A stretch of DNA of 64,000 nucleotides from CBIHON01 sp966211965 (GCA_966211965.1 CBIHON010000023.1:24073-88072), one strand, 5' to 3'; numbered from the stretch's first letter, positions 16,836-26,488 are shown. The notes: generated by a model not told the origin, from the letters alone. Made by a program: numbers and translations.

Positions 16836-19082
16836 ATGCTAAAAATTGCGATTGTCACCAATAAATTCGCTCCCTACCGAGTCCCAATCTTCGCGAAAAT
16901 CGCCCAGTTGTCCGGTATCCAGCTTCATGTTATTTGTTTTACCGAAAAGGAATCAGAGAGAGTATGGAATTTTCCCTCGCTCAATTTCGATTACACCAGG
17001 CTGGACGATCACCCGGCCAACCAGCGGCAAAACCCTCAGGGCAACAGCATGGATGTCATTGCTGCATTGAAGAAATGCGCCCCTGACGTGGTCGTTACGG
17101 ACGGTTTCAATCTTAAACATCTGTACGCGTTCTCCTATGCGGTTGCGGCACGGGCGGGACACGTAGTGTGGACGGAAGAAACCGATATTTCCGAGTTGGC
17201 GGCGAACGGCATCCGTGCCGTCATGCGCCGGCTGGTTTATGCCAAATCGCAGGCATACGTTGCCGTCAGCCGGGGCGGGAAAAGATTGTTCGATCATTAC
17301 AAGCTGGCGCCAGAACGCTGCTTCAGGTCATGTGTTTGCGTTGACAATGAAGTGTTCCAAGCCGCTTCCAACACGCAGGAAAAGCAATACGACTTTATTT
17401 TCTGCGGCCGTATTGAAACGATCAAGAATCCCCTTTTCGCACTTGAAGTCGCGGTTCAGCTTGCCAAAAGATTGCATCGAAAAATCAGAATACTGTTTGT
17501 TGGCGGCGGCCCCCAGACCGACGATGTCTATAGAGCGGCCATGCTGTATCCCGGTCTGGTCGAGGCAAAATTCTTCGGCTTTGCGAGCCATCATGAATTG
17601 CCCGCACTCTACCGCTCGGCGCGGCTGCTCTTGTTGCCGACGTTAAGAGAGCCGTGGGGCGTGGCAAGCAACGAAGCCTGTGCCGCAGGCCTGCCCATCC
17701 TCGTGTCGCCCTATGCGGGCGCAGCTGACGAACTGGTGGCCGATGGAAGAAACGGCTTCGTATGCGACCTCGATGTCAATCTGTGGACCGATAAGGCGCA
17801 ATGCCTGCTGACCCAGTCCGATATCTACCAAAAATTTTCAGAATGCGGCCGGTCCCTGGTTGCCCAATACAACTTCGACAATGCCGCAGAAGGCCTGATC
17901 GCCGCGTGCCGCCGCGCGGCGCCGGAAAAGGCGGAGACAAAATTTCGAGGGACAAAAAAAATGAGACCCAAAGTCGTGATTGTCGAAAGACAACTGCTCC
18001 AATACCGTGTAGCTTTCTACAATCGGCTGCGCGCATTGCTGGACAAAGAAGGCATCGAGTTGCAACTGCTGATCGGCAACGGCACGCCCGCGGAAGTGAA
18101 AAAAAAGAACCAGGTTTCGCTCGACTGGGCGATCCACATCCCGACTCATTATCTGCTGGGAACCACCTTGTGCTGGCAGCCCTTCGGCGCTTATGCGAAG
18201 GATGCCGACTTGGTGATCGTCATGCATGAGAACAAGATCATCTACAACCTCTGGCTATTGTCCTTTGGCCGTCCGAAACGCCTTGCATTCTGGGGCCACG
18301 GGCGCAACATGCAGTCGGCCCGGCCCGACGGCTTCAAGGAACGCTTCAAGCGCTGGACTATCAACAAGGTCGACTGGTGGTTCGCCTATACCGAAAGCAG
18401 TGCGGCTCTGGTTACCGCAGCCGGCTTTCCGATCGAATGCACGACCGTCGTCCAGAACGCGGTGGACACGGAGGAAATGACTGCGTTCTGCGAGCAGGTC
18501 AGTCCCGAGGATTGCGCACGCAAGCGCAAGGAACTGAATCTGGGCGACGGCCCCATCGCCTTGTATCTGGGTTCGCTCTATAAAGAGAAGCGGCTGGATT
18601 TCTTGTTGGGCGCGGCATTGCGGATTCGAGAAAGAATTCCAGGCTTTCAATTGCTCGTGGTCGGCGCCGGCCCGGAGCAGGAACTGATCGAGAATGCCGC
18701 AAGACAGTACCCATGGATTCACTACATGGGCCCGTTGCAGGACCAGAGCAAGGCTGTAGCGCTGGTGCTGGCCGATGTCATGCTCAATCCCGGCCTGGTC
18801 GGACTGGGCATCCTCGATTCCTTCGCCAGCGGGACACCGATGTTTACGACCGACTGCGGCCTGCACTCACCCGAGATCTCGTACCTGTCATCGGGCACCA
18901 ACGGGGTCATGACCAGCAACGACATCGACATCTATGCCAACGCCGTCGTCAACGTGCTGCAGGAGCCGGATGCGATTGCAAAACTTAGCAAGGGGGCGTT
19001 GTCGAGCGCGCCGCGCTATACGGTGGACAACATGGCTGACCGGATAAGGATGGGCATTTGCGCCTGCCTGTCCCATCGCTGA
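16836..19082 (+). CDS. Fused double GT4 glycosyltransferase
   Basis: 748 residues made of two complete GT-B (GT4) glycosyltransferases in tandem. Domain 1 (~1-365) has LRIL-type GT4 features, including CGRIETIKNPLFALEVA and LLLPTLREPWGVASNEA, a canonical E-x7-E motif. A short linker ends in KKMRPK. Domain 2 (~375-748) restarts with VVIVERQLLQYRVAFYNRLR and has LYLGSLYKEKRLDFLLGAA. Its nucleotide-sugar motif reads NPGLVGLGILDSFASGTP, without the first Glu of E-x7-E. The protein probably adds two consecutive sugars to a lipid-linked repeat. The second domain may be a variant subfamily or less active. No internal start with a convincing ribosome site splits it. Confidence 0.88.
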   Translation: MLKIAIVTNKFAPYRVPIFAKIAQLSGIQLHVICFTEKESERVWNFPSLNFDYTRLDDHPANQRQNPQGNSMDVIAALKKCAPDVVVTDGFNLKHLYAFSYAVAARAGHVVWTEETDISELAANGIRAVMRRLVYAKSQAYVAVSRGGKRLFDHYKLAPERCFRSCVCVDNEVFQAASNTQEKQYDFIFCGRIETIKNPLFALEVAVQLAKRLHRKIRILFVGGGPQTDDVYRAAMLYPGLVEAKFFGFASHHELPALYRSARLLLLPTLREPWGVASNEACAAGLPILVSPYAGAADELVADGRNGFVCDLDVNLWTDKAQCLLTQSDIYQKFSECGRSLVAQYNFDNAAEGLIAACRRAAPEKAETKFRGTKKMRPKVVIVERQLLQYRVAFYNRLRALLDKEGIELQLLIGNGTPAEVKKKNQVSLDWAIHIPTHYLLGTTLCWQPFGAYAKDADLVIVMHENKIIYNLWLLSFGRPKRLAFWGHGRNMQSARPDGFKERFKRWTINKVDWWFAYTESSAALVTAAGFPIECTTVVQNAVDTEEMTAFCEQVSPEDCARKRKELNLGDGPIALYLGSLYKEKRLDFLLGAALRIRERIPGFQLLVVGAGPEQELIENAARQYPWIHYMGPLQDQSKAVALVLADVMLNPGLVGLGILDSFASGTPMFTTDCGLHSPEISYLSSGTNGVMTSNDIDIYANAVVNVLQEPDAIAKLSKGALSSAPRYTVDNMADRIRMGICACLSHR

Positions 19083-19132
19083 TGCCGATCCTTATCCCAT
19101 CCACCTTTTGAACTCATAAAAGAAAATCTACG

Positions 19133-20506
19133 ATGAAAATAACAATTATCGGTACCGGCTATGTCGGCTTGGTAACAGGTGCATGTCTGGCCGAACTTGG
19201 CAACAACGTATTCTGCCTCGACGTGGACCAGCGCAAAATCGATCTGCTCAACAACGGCGATATCCCTATCCACGAGCCAGGCCTGGCGGAAATCGTGGCG
19301 CGCAACCGCGCCTCCGGACGGTTGAAGTTTTCCACCGACGTGGTGGCCGGTGTGATGCATGGCAGCTTTCAATTCATCGCGGTGGGCACGCCGCCGGATG
19401 AAGACGGCTCCGCCGACTTGCAATATGTGCTGGAAGCAGCGCGCAACATCGGCAAGTACATGGCCGGCTTCAAGGTGGTCGTCGACAAATCGACCGTGCC
19501 GGTCGGCACCGCTGACAAGGTGCGTGCGGTCATTCAAGCCGAGCTTGATCGGCGCACCATCGATGCAAAATTCTCGGTGGTGTCGAATCCGGAATTCCTG
19601 AAGGAAGGCGCGGCGGTGGAAGACTTCATGCGGCCCGACCGCATCGTCATCGGTTGCGACGACACCACCGAAGGGCGGCACGCGCATGCCATGATGAAGG
19701 CGCTCTATGCCCCTTTCACCCGTCATCATGAGCGCACTTTCTGGATGGACGTACGCTCGGCGGAATTCACCAAGTACGCGGCCAACGCGATGCTGGCGAC
19801 CCGGATTTCATTCATGAACGAAATCGCCAACCTGGCCGACAAGGTCGGCGCCGACATCGAAGCCGTGCGCCATGGAATCGGTTCGGACCCGCGCATCGGC
19901 TACAGCTTTCTGTATGCCGGTTGCGGCTATGGCGGCTCGTGCTTTCCCAAGGATGTGCAAGCGCTGGAACGCACCGCACAGGACTTCGGCCAGGACCTGC
20001 ACATCCTGCGTGCGGTCGAAGCAGTCAACAACATTCAGAAGCAAGTGCTGGGACAAAAGATCGTCAGCCGCTTTGGCGAAGATCTGAAAGGAAGGCATTT
20101 CGCGCTATGGGGCCTGGCTTTCAAACCCAACACCAACGACATGCGCGAAGCCCCTTCGCGTGTCTTGCTGCAGGAATTGGTGGCGCGCGGCGCTTCGGTC
20201 GCGGCCTACGACCCGATTGCGATGAGTGAAGCCAGGCGCGTGCTGACACTGGATTTTTCCGCGTCCGGCAACGATATCCGGCGAGTGCGTTTCAGCGAGG
20301 GTCCGATGGACGCCTTGCAAGGGGCCGACGCGCTGGCGATCGTGACCGAATGGAAGACCTTCCGCAGCCCGGATTTCGATCAAATGAAAGAGCTGCTGAA
20401 AGCCCCGATCATTTTCGACGGACGCAATCTGTTCGAACCGGAGATCATGGCCGAAGCCGGATTTGAATATCACGGCATCGGCCGTTCGGTGTTGACGCGC
20501 GCCTGA
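19133..20506 (+). CDS. ugd: UDP-glucose 6-dehydrogenase
   Basis: 457-residue NAD-dependent enzyme oxidising UDP-glucose twice to UDP-glucuronate. The N-terminal Rossmann loop is IIGTGYVGLVTGACLAELG. The catalytic cysteine is in GCGYGGSCFPKDVQAL near residue 265. The C-terminal UDP-binding region has LWGLAFKPNTNDMREAPS. Full family length. It provides a uronic acid donor, consistent with an acidic EPS. It starts 50 bases after the double GT4 gene and is probably in the same transcript, which may end at the hairpin just downstream. Confidence 0.96.
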   Translation: MKITIIGTGYVGLVTGACLAELGNNVFCLDVDQRKIDLLNNGDIPIHEPGLAEIVARNRASGRLKFSTDVVAGVMHGSFQFIAVGTPPDEDGSADLQYVLEAARNIGKYMAGFKVVVDKSTVPVGTADKVRAVIQAELDRRTIDAKFSVVSNPEFLKEGAAVEDFMRPDRIVIGCDDTTEGRHAHAMMKALYAPFTRHHERTFWMDVRSAEFTKYAANAMLATRISFMNEIANLADKVGADIEAVRHGIGSDPRIGYSFLYAGCGYGGSCFPKDVQALERTAQDFGQDLHILRAVEAVNNIQKQVLGQKIVSRFGEDLKGRHFALWGLAFKPNTNDMREAPSRVLLQELVARGASVAAYDPIAMSEARRVLTLDFSASGNDIRRVRFSEGPMDALQGADALAIVTEWKTFRSPDFDQMKELLKAPIIFDGRNLFEPEIMAEAGFEYHGIGRSVLTRA

Positions 20507-20521
20507 GTACGGGCTGCAGTG

Positions 20522-20551
20522 CCTTTTGAGCGTGTTCAGCCGCTCAAAAGG
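20522..20551 (+). terminator. Candidate terminator/attenuator hairpin after ugd
   Basis: A perfect 11-base stem CCTTTTGAGCG/CGCTCAAAAGG with an 8-base loop lies 15 bases after the ugd stop and ~22 bases before the deacetylase start. There is no downstream T-run, so it may attenuate or protect the 3' end rather than terminate fully. Confidence 0.5.
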
Positions 20552-20573
20552 TCGAAGACAATAAAATAGTTGG

Positions 20574-21317
20574 ATGGGCCTCAAAAAAATGGCAGCCACA
20601 TTTACCTGTTCCATCGACGACGGACATCCGTCGGATTTGAAAATGGCCGAACTGCTGGAGGCACACGGCATGAACGCCACCTTTTTCATTCCGATCAGGA
20701 ACCGGGAAGGCATGGAGGTAATGACGGTATCGCAGATTCGCGAGCTGGGACGCCGCTTTGAAATCGGCTCGCATACCTATGATCACTGTTTCTTGAACAG
20801 CGTGAATCTGGCACAGGCTCATTTCCAGATAAATCGGGGCAAGGAAATCCTGGAAGACATGCTGGGACATGAGGTCGACGGATTTTGCTATCCGGGAGGG
20901 AAATACCGGCGCGAACATGCGGAGCTCGTCAAATCCGCCGGGTTTCAATATGCAAGAACCACCATGAATCTATGCTTCGATGCCGGCGACAATCTGTTCG
21001 AGATGCCGACGACTTGCCAGTTCTATCCGCACCGCCGCTCCGTCTATTTGCGCAATTTCGCAAAATCCCGGCGTTGGCACAAGCGCTGCACCGGCTTGAC
21101 GCTGGCGCTTGAAAACAATCATTGGATCGATCGGCTTTATCGCCTGTTCGAGCATGCCTGCGAACGCGAGACCGTATTTCACCTGTGGGGGCATTCGAAC
21201 GATATCGATGCCCTGGATGCATGGTCCGATCTTGATCGCTTTCTTGGCCACGTAGCATCCAGGGTTCCGGTGCAGGAGAGATTAAGCAATGGACAATTGG
21301 CGGCGCGTTTCTTCTGA
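20574..21317 (+). CDS. NodB-type polysaccharide deacetylase
   Basis: 247-residue carbohydrate esterase 4 protein. Motif 1 TCSIDDGHPS corresponds to the TFDDG metal/base motif. Motif 2 SHTYDH gives the two metal-binding histidines. FCYPGGKYR is motif 3, and HLWGHSNDI near the C-terminus supplies the late catalytic His region. No signal peptide is seen, which suggests cytoplasmic deacetylation of a precursor, although a short N-terminus could be misassigned. ATG 20589 is an alternative start. Next to ugd it probably removes an N- or O-acetyl group from an EPS building block. Confidence 0.88.
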   Translation: MGLKKMAATFTCSIDDGHPSDLKMAELLEAHGMNATFFIPIRNREGMEVMTVSQIRELGRRFEIGSHTYDHCFLNSVNLAQAHFQINRGKEILEDMLGHEVDGFCYPGGKYRREHAELVKSAGFQYARTTMNLCFDAGDNLFEMPTTCQFYPHRRSVYLRNFAKSRRWHKRCTGLTLALENNHWIDRLYRLFEHACERETVFHLWGHSNDIDALDAWSDLDRFLGHVASRVPVQERLSNGQLAARFF

Positions 21318-21479
21318 TTTTGAAACTCTTCGACGCTGCGAGAGGAGCAAGGTCGAAGTGAATGACGTCGATGAATGCAGGTTTGCAATTGGTACCTGAA
21401 TGCGCTTGCATACCACCTCTCACTCATGAGCCGACTCCCCGCGCAGCCAACGTAACGAGCGTCAGCGGTGCGCTGCCAC

Positions 21480-22112
21480 CAGTTTAAGTCGGCGATCCTC
21501 TCCTATCTGAGCTTGGCCGTATTTTCCGGATACCAACGCCTTCATCAAGCCCCAGCTTTTGCCCGGCTATCCAGGCAGCGTGATGCTGCGCCGGGCTGCG
21601 GTAGCCTAACGCGGAGTAGCGGCGTCTCCGGTTGTAAAACATCTCGATATATTCGAATACGTCCTGCCTTGCGTCGGTATGCGTCTGGTTTCGCGCGTCG
21701 GAATGTAGGTGATGTCCGCCGCCCACACCTGATCCGGCGCGCTCGTCACGAACTGCCGCTCCAGCAGGTTCGGCGCCACCGACAACGTATGCTTGCGGTC
21801 AGTCGTGGCCTTGTAGCGCCGCTTGTGTTTCGCACGAATGCCATTGGTCTTCATCAAGCGTTTGACCCGCTCCCGGCTGACCGGAATGCCTCTGGATTTC
21901 AATTCCTTCGTGATGCGTGGGGAGCCGCATGCCTGTCGGAATTCCGCGTGCGCTGAGCCAATCAGCGTCAGCAATTGCTCGTCCGAGAGCCAGTGTGTCG
22001 GCCCGCCGCATTTCTTCCAATCGGCGTAGCCGCTGGTCGATACGCCCAATTGCCCGCACATCGCTTGCAGGGGATAGGAATCGCGTTGACTGTCGATCCA
22101 GGCATACTTCAC
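21480..22112 (-). pseudogene. IS3-family orfB transposase with core deletion
   Basis: A GTG start at 22112 gives MKYAWIDSQRDSYPLQAMCG, the HTH_21 region, and the beginning of the rve integrase domain with the first catalytic Asp in VWAADITYIPT. Immediately afterwards the sequence jumps, in another frame, to FEYIEMFYNRRRRYSALGYR, the very end of the transposase. About 100 codons holding the second Asp and the Glu of the DDE triad are missing. The residual protein cannot be catalytic. Confidence 0.85.
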
Positions 22113-22399
22113 AGCGATTTCTTCGCAAAGTATGCCGCCGCTTTTTTTACGATGTCCAGTTCCATTTTCAGGCGCGCGTTCTCTGCCTGCAGCCGTGACA
22201 CTTCCATCTGTTCCGGCGCGACCGGTTTGCCGGCGGCTAACTTGCCTGCCTTCGCGGCTTTGCGTCAGTTCGATAGCGTTTGTTCGGCAATTCCCAAGTC
22301 GCGCGCCGCCTGTGCCGGGCTCTTGCCTTCCTGTTCGACTTGCCGAACCGCTTCCTGCTTGAATTCGACCGTGTAATTCTTCCTCGGAATCTTGTACAT
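22109..22399 (-). pseudogene. IS3-family orfA with an internal stop
   Basis: From ATG at 22399 the frame reads MYKIPRKNYTVEFKQEAVRQ, a typical HTH_Tnp_1 start. It continues through AARDLGIAEQTLSN and then meets TGA where family members have Trp (LSNWRKA). After the stop the same frame continues as RKAAKAGKLAAGKPVAPEQM, then a leucine-zipper-like segment LQAENARLKMELDIVKKAAA and the normal end KKSL. A single TGG-to-TGA change therefore explains the break. The frame ends 22109-22111, overlapping the orfB start as in intact IS3 elements. Confidence 0.82.
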
Positions 22400-22524
22400 C
22401 CTTTACCTCCAGGGCTCAGTTTAAACTGTCACCGTTGGTGTCCGAAATTCGCGGCCAACCTCAGACCACACCCAACCTGAACAGCGGCTATCAGGCCATC
22501 CGACCACCGACACGGCAGCAAAAT

Positions 22525-24768
22525 TCAAGCCTCCTGCCGGCGTAAAAGGGCCTCCAGAATATCCGGCGCAACAGGCTTCCCATAAAAATACCCCTGCCCC
22601 GCCAGGCAACCATGCTCCCTGAGAAACGCCGCTTGCTCGCTGGTCTCCACTCCTTCTGCAACCACATTCAAATGCAGTTTGCGCGCCATCGCAATGATGG
22701 CATTGGTCAGCGCCATGTCATTGCCGTCGCGGCCAATGCCGCGTATGAAAGAACGGTCGATCTTTAATGTATCCAAGGGAAGCCGCTGCAGATCAGCAAG
22801 GCTGGAATAACCGGTTCCGAAATTGTCCAGCGACAAATGGACACCCAGCTTGTCGAGCTGCCTGAGGGCCGCCAGGTTTTCTTCAAAGGGAAAAATCAGC
22901 ATGCTCTCTGTAATTTCCAGGCTCAAGGCCGAGGCAGGCAATCCGGTTTCATCCAGCACCCTGGCGACCGCACCGGCGATATCGGCTTGCGACAGTTGCC
23001 GCAGCGACAAATTGATCGAGAGGCATAGATCGCCATGGCCGGCATCGTGCCAGCGCTTGAGCTGTGTGCACGCCTCGCGCAGGACCCAGTCGCCGATCGG
23101 AAGAATCAAGCCGGTGTCTTCGGCAATGGAAAGGAACTCCAGCGGCAATATCGAGCCGCGGTCCGGCTGACGCCATCGCAGCAGAGCCTCGACCGCGAGG
23201 ATGGCGCCGCTTTCCAACTCCACCTGGCATTGATAGACCAGACTCAATTCGCCGTTTACCAGCGCATGCCGCAGACGGTTGGCAATCGAATTGCGGTTCT
23301 GCACCTGGGCATTGAGGTCGGGCGTAAAGTATTGGAAATTGCCGCGCCCTTTCGCCTTGGCGCGGTACATCGCAGTATCAGCGTTGCGCATCAACATCTC
23401 CGCGGATTCGCCGTCGCACGGGTACATGCTGATGCCGATGCTGCAGCTCACCTGCAGCTCCGTCCCCTCCAGATGTATCGGTTCGAGCAAGGCATCCATG
23501 ATCTTCTGGGCCACCTGGGCTGCGCTGCGACTGTCAGCCGGGGCCATGAGCGTCAGGACGAATTCATCGCCGCCCAGCCGTCCCAGGCTGTCTTCCTTGC
23601 GCATGCAATTCTGCAGCCGCCGCGCCACTTCCTGCAGCAGGCGATCGCCCGCTTGGTGGCCCAGGGTATCGTTGACCTGCTTGAACTGGTCCAGGTCGAT
23701 GAAAAGCACCGCGCCGCTATCCTTGATCCGCTCGGCGTGGATGATGGCCTGGGTCAGGCGGTCCAGCAGCAAGACACGATTGGGCAATCCGGTCAGGGCG
23801 TCATGGTAGGCCATGTGATTGAATTTTGCTTCGGTGCGCTTGCGTTCGATTGCGATGCCGGCGATGCGGGCAGCATCCTCGGCCAGCTTCAACTCTGCGG
23901 CGCAAGGCTGGCGCAACTCGCGATAATGCAGGGCCAATGCGCCAAGTACATCGCCGTGCGACGAAAAAACCGGCGCCGCCCAGCATGCCTGGTAGCCGTG
24001 CCCTCTCATCAGATCGCAATAATCGGTCCATATCGAATTCTCGCGGACATCGATCAGAACGAACGATGACGTGCGCGCTTCAGGTGGCCCGCACGCCGCC
24101 ACCCGTTTGCCCACTGAGATAACGTCGAGTGCGTCCCAATAGGATGGCGGCAAGCTCGGGGCGACGCCGTACCGTCCATGTATGCCATCCGGGTCGGCCA
24201 ACAGGATTGCACCGTGCATGCCTGCAAAATGAAATTCTGTGAGGCGCAACAGGTTTTCCAGCACATCCGGCAACGGGGCGTCTCTTCCGATCATCTCCAG
24301 CACCTGATTTTGCCCTGCCAGTATGGCTTCGCATCGCTTGCGTGCGGTGATGTCGCGGGAATTGATGACGATGCCGTAGGTACCAAGCACCAGGAGCGTG
24401 CTTTCAAGAACCGTCCATGAGCCGTCCACGCGGCCGAAGCGGGTCTCCATCAATAAGGGCGGCATCTTGTTTTCCTGCGCCGCCAAGTTGAGTTCGCCGA
24501 GCACGCTGCTGGCCTGCGCCGCGTCTTCGGGGTGAATCAACGACATGATGTTCGAGCCCACCAATTGCGCCGGTGGGTAGCCCAGCACGCGTTCTATCGC
24601 TGGATTCGCATAGCATACATGTCCTTCGCGGTCGGTAATGACAATGGTTTCAAATGCGCGCTCAATCATCGCCTCAAACAACGCATCCGAATTTTGCAGC
24701 GGCAAGCCGGCTCGGGTGCGTGCCGCCATTTCGGTACCGGCGCCCGTCATCGGCCACCAGTCTGGCAT
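22525..24768 (-). CDS. PAS-GAF-GGDEF-EAL c-di-GMP signalling protein
   Basis: 747-residue soluble protein. PAS domain ~27-145 (FETIVITDREGHVCYANPAI), GAF-like ~155-320, GGDEF ~325-490 with the intact motif LGRLGGDEFVL and MAYHDALTGLPNR, EAL ~495-745 with AVEALLRWRQ, ITESM and VAEGVET. The EAL loop that normally reads DDFGTGYSS is DNFGTGYSS (codon AAT at ~22823), so one of the two adjacent acidic metal-site residues is Asn. Cyclase activity looks possible; phosphodiesterase activity may be reduced. No membrane segment is seen. It is monocistronic, between the dead IS and the wza leader, and may set EPS output through c-di-GMP. Confidence 0.93.
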   Translation of the reverse strand: MPDWWPMTGAGTEMAARTRAGLPLQNSDALFEAMIERAFETIVITDREGHVCYANPAIERVLGYPPAQLVGSNIMSLIHPEDAAQASSVLGELNLAAQENKMPPLLMETRFGRVDGSWTVLESTLLVLGTYGIVINSRDITARKRCEAILAGQNQVLEMIGRDAPLPDVLENLLRLTEFHFAGMHGAILLADPDGIHGRYGVAPSLPPSYWDALDVISVGKRVAACGPPEARTSSFVLIDVRENSIWTDYCDLMRGHGYQACWAAPVFSSHGDVLGALALHYRELRQPCAAELKLAEDAARIAGIAIERKRTEAKFNHMAYHDALTGLPNRVLLLDRLTQAIIHAERIKDSGAVLFIDLDQFKQVNDTLGHQAGDRLLQEVARRLQNCMRKEDSLGRLGGDEFVLTLMAPADSRSAAQVAQKIMDALLEPIHLEGTELQVSCSIGISMYPCDGESAEMLMRNADTAMYRAKAKGRGNFQYFTPDLNAQVQNRNSIANRLRHALVNGELSLVYQCQVELESGAILAVEALLRWRQPDRGSILPLEFLSIAEDTGLILPIGDWVLREACTQLKRWHDAGHGDLCLSINLSLRQLSQADIAGAVARVLDETGLPASALSLEITESMLIFPFEENLAALRQLDKLGVHLSLDNFGTGYSSLADLQRLPLDTLKIDRSFIRGIGRDGNDMALTNAIIAMARKLHLNVVAEGVETSEQAAFLREHGCLAGQGYFYGKPVAPDILEALLRRQEA

Positions 24769-25341
24769 GACGGAACAACATCCCGAAAATCCGGTTCGGC
24801 CCGCGCCCCGGCTCCGCCTGCCGCAGAAATATTGCTTGCGAATTCATGCATATTTCAACACCTCTAAGGTCTATGCCATGTTTGGTCCGCATCGAAAATA
24901 TCATTGGACAAATCAGTGATGCTTGCGATCCGACAAACTTGTAGTCAACTCTCTCGATTGACGTTGAGGCCGCCACACGCGGCTTGCGAACGAGAAATTC
25001 ACAGGTGATTTTGTCTATCCTTTGATATTCAACAAATCGTAATGCAGCCAATTCAGTACTCTAGATTCATTGCCGAAAAAATGTCCTTAAGAAAACATGA
25101 TGCGGCGCTGGCAAGAAAGAGGAAATTCATCGGTCAGATAGGAAACCAGGAGTGTTTTAAATAGCAATGGCTACGCCTCTCAAGTTCGGTTCGAACCGTT
25201 CTGAAAAGGATGGCGATTGCCATGAATGCAGGATTTTCAAGCATTTGGCATGACGCTGCCTTGGGTAGGACCTGATGTCGACCAGGCTTCTCTCCTGACA
25301 CGCAAGCCGATGAATTTCACACTGTATGAGGAATGAATGGC
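24769..25341. promoter_or_regulatory. Long leader/promoter region of the wza-wzc operon
   Basis: About 570 bases without a gene, AT-richer than the flanks. Two palindromes are visible near the operon: CGGTTCGAACCG (25187-25198) and ATGGC-GATT-GCCAT (25210-25223). Either could be an operator, but palindromes of this size are expected a few times by chance. Divergent promoters for the GGDEF-EAL gene and wza must lie here. Confidence 0.45.
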
Positions 25342-26457
25342 ATGAACATTTTTTCAAACAGCGGCCTGAGGAAATGGAGTGCGCTTGCATCGGCACTTTT
25401 GGTTTCCGCCTGCTCGACCGGCCTTCCAACAAATGATTCACGGACGGCAGAGGTGGCGGATCAAGCGCCGCCGATCAAACTCATTACACCTGAACTGGTA
25501 AAACTCCAGCGTGAACAACGGGAACGGCAAACCGGCCAGGACATATCCCGGCTTCTCGGACGCCCGTCTCCCTACGTCATAGAAGCCGGCGATGTCCTCT
25601 CGATCGTGGTATGGGGCCATCCCGAGCTTGCCACTGCTGTGATGGCGACAAAGCCGCCTGCCCTGCCTGATACCGAGACCGCCGCCGGCGGCGCGCTATC
25701 GAACGGCTTTGTGGTCGACCATCGCGGCATACTGCAGTTTCCTTTTGCCGGCGACCTCAAGGTTTCCGGGTTGACCGAAGAGCAGGCTCGCGAGCTGCTT
25801 ACCAACAAGATCGCCCATTACATCAACAAGCCGAACGTGACGCTGCGAGTCCACGCCTTCCGCAGCAAGCGCATCTATGTCGACGGCGAAGTCAAGACGC
25901 CCGGCTTGCAAGCCATCAACGATATCCCGATGACGCTGGTGGAAGCCCTGAACCGCGCCGGAGGCGTGTTGCCTAGCGGGGACCAGAGCCGGATATTCGT
26001 CATCCGGGGCGGCACGAGCTACCCGATCAATCTGCCGCTACTGGTGCAGAAAGGAATCGATCCGGCAAAGATCATGCTCAAGCATGGCGACCTGGTGCGC
26101 GTGCTTTCTCGCGACGAGAGCAAAGTCTTTGTGGCTGGGGAAGTGGTGGCGCCGAAATCCATGATGATGCACAACGGCCGCCTCACCCTGAATGAAGCCT
26201 TGGGTGAATCGGGCGGCATCAATCCGGTTTCAGGTGACCGGCGTCAAGTCTATGTGGTGCGCAAAGTAGACAAGGAGTCATTGGTATTTCAGCTGGACGC
26301 CAACTCCCCCGCCGCGCTGGCCGTGGCAGAGAATTTTGAGTTGAATCCGAAGGATCTGGTTTACGTCGCCGCAACGCCTCTTACCAACTGGCATCGCACG
26401 ATCAGCCTTATATTCCCCAGCGCATTATCAGCCGCCGTTGGGGCAGGAAAGCCATAA
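25342..26457 (+). CDS. Wza-like outer-membrane polysaccharide export lipoprotein
   Basis: About 371 residues. The signal peptide ends in lipobox LVSAC (Cys ~24). A Poly_export domain follows (SPYVIEAGDVLSIVVWGHPE, then VDHRGILQFPFAGDLKVSGL, family hallmarks) and SLBB repeats (RIYVDGEVKTPGLQAIND; KVFVAGEVVAPKSMMM). A hydrophobic C-terminal stretch (ISLIFPSALSAAVG) matches the amphipathic helix that forms the Wza outer-membrane pore. I prefer ATG 25342 because GAGGA lies ~9 bases upstream of it, whereas it directly abuts the ATG at 25333. It is followed directly by the wzc-like gene. Confidence 0.94.
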   Translation: MNIFSNSGLRKWSALASALLVSACSTGLPTNDSRTAEVADQAPPIKLITPELVKLQREQRERQTGQDISRLLGRPSPYVIEAGDVLSIVVWGHPELATAVMATKPPALPDTETAAGGALSNGFVVDHRGILQFPFAGDLKVSGLTEEQARELLTNKIAHYINKPNVTLRVHAFRSKRIYVDGEVKTPGLQAINDIPMTLVEALNRAGGVLPSGDQSRIFVIRGGTSYPINLPLLVQKGIDPAKIMLKHGDLVRVLSRDESKVFVAGEVVAPKSMMMHNGRLTLNEALGESGGINPVSGDRRQVYVVRKVDKESLVFQLDANSPAALAVAENFELNPKDLVYVAATPLTNWHRTISLIFPSALSAAVGAGKP

Positions 26458-26488
26458 CCACGTCATCGAACTTAAGCGAATACGCCAC

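Larger units (their letters stand above)
21470..22435 (-). mobile_element. Decayed IS3-family insertion sequence
   Basis: Minus-strand remnant holding a broken orfA and an internally deleted orfB. Short related termini are visible: AGTTTAA at 21481-21487, preceded by CCACC, and CAGTTTAAAC near 22420 on the other strand. They are imperfect, so the exact ends are approximate and no target-site duplication could be confirmed. Both reading frames are disrupted, so it cannot move by itself. It lies between the deacetylase gene and the GGDEF-EAL gene. Confidence 0.8.

Noticed and set aside
25187..25223. Palindromes CGGTTCGAACCG and ATGGCGATTGCCAT as specific operators of wza
   Set aside because: Palindromes of 10-12 bases are expected several times per window; kept only as a note in the leader entry.
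25240..25262. Possible sigma-54 promoter (TTGGCATGACGCTGCC) upstream of wza
   Set aside because: The GG-to-GC spacing is one base short of the -24/-12 consensus and the -12 half is poor.
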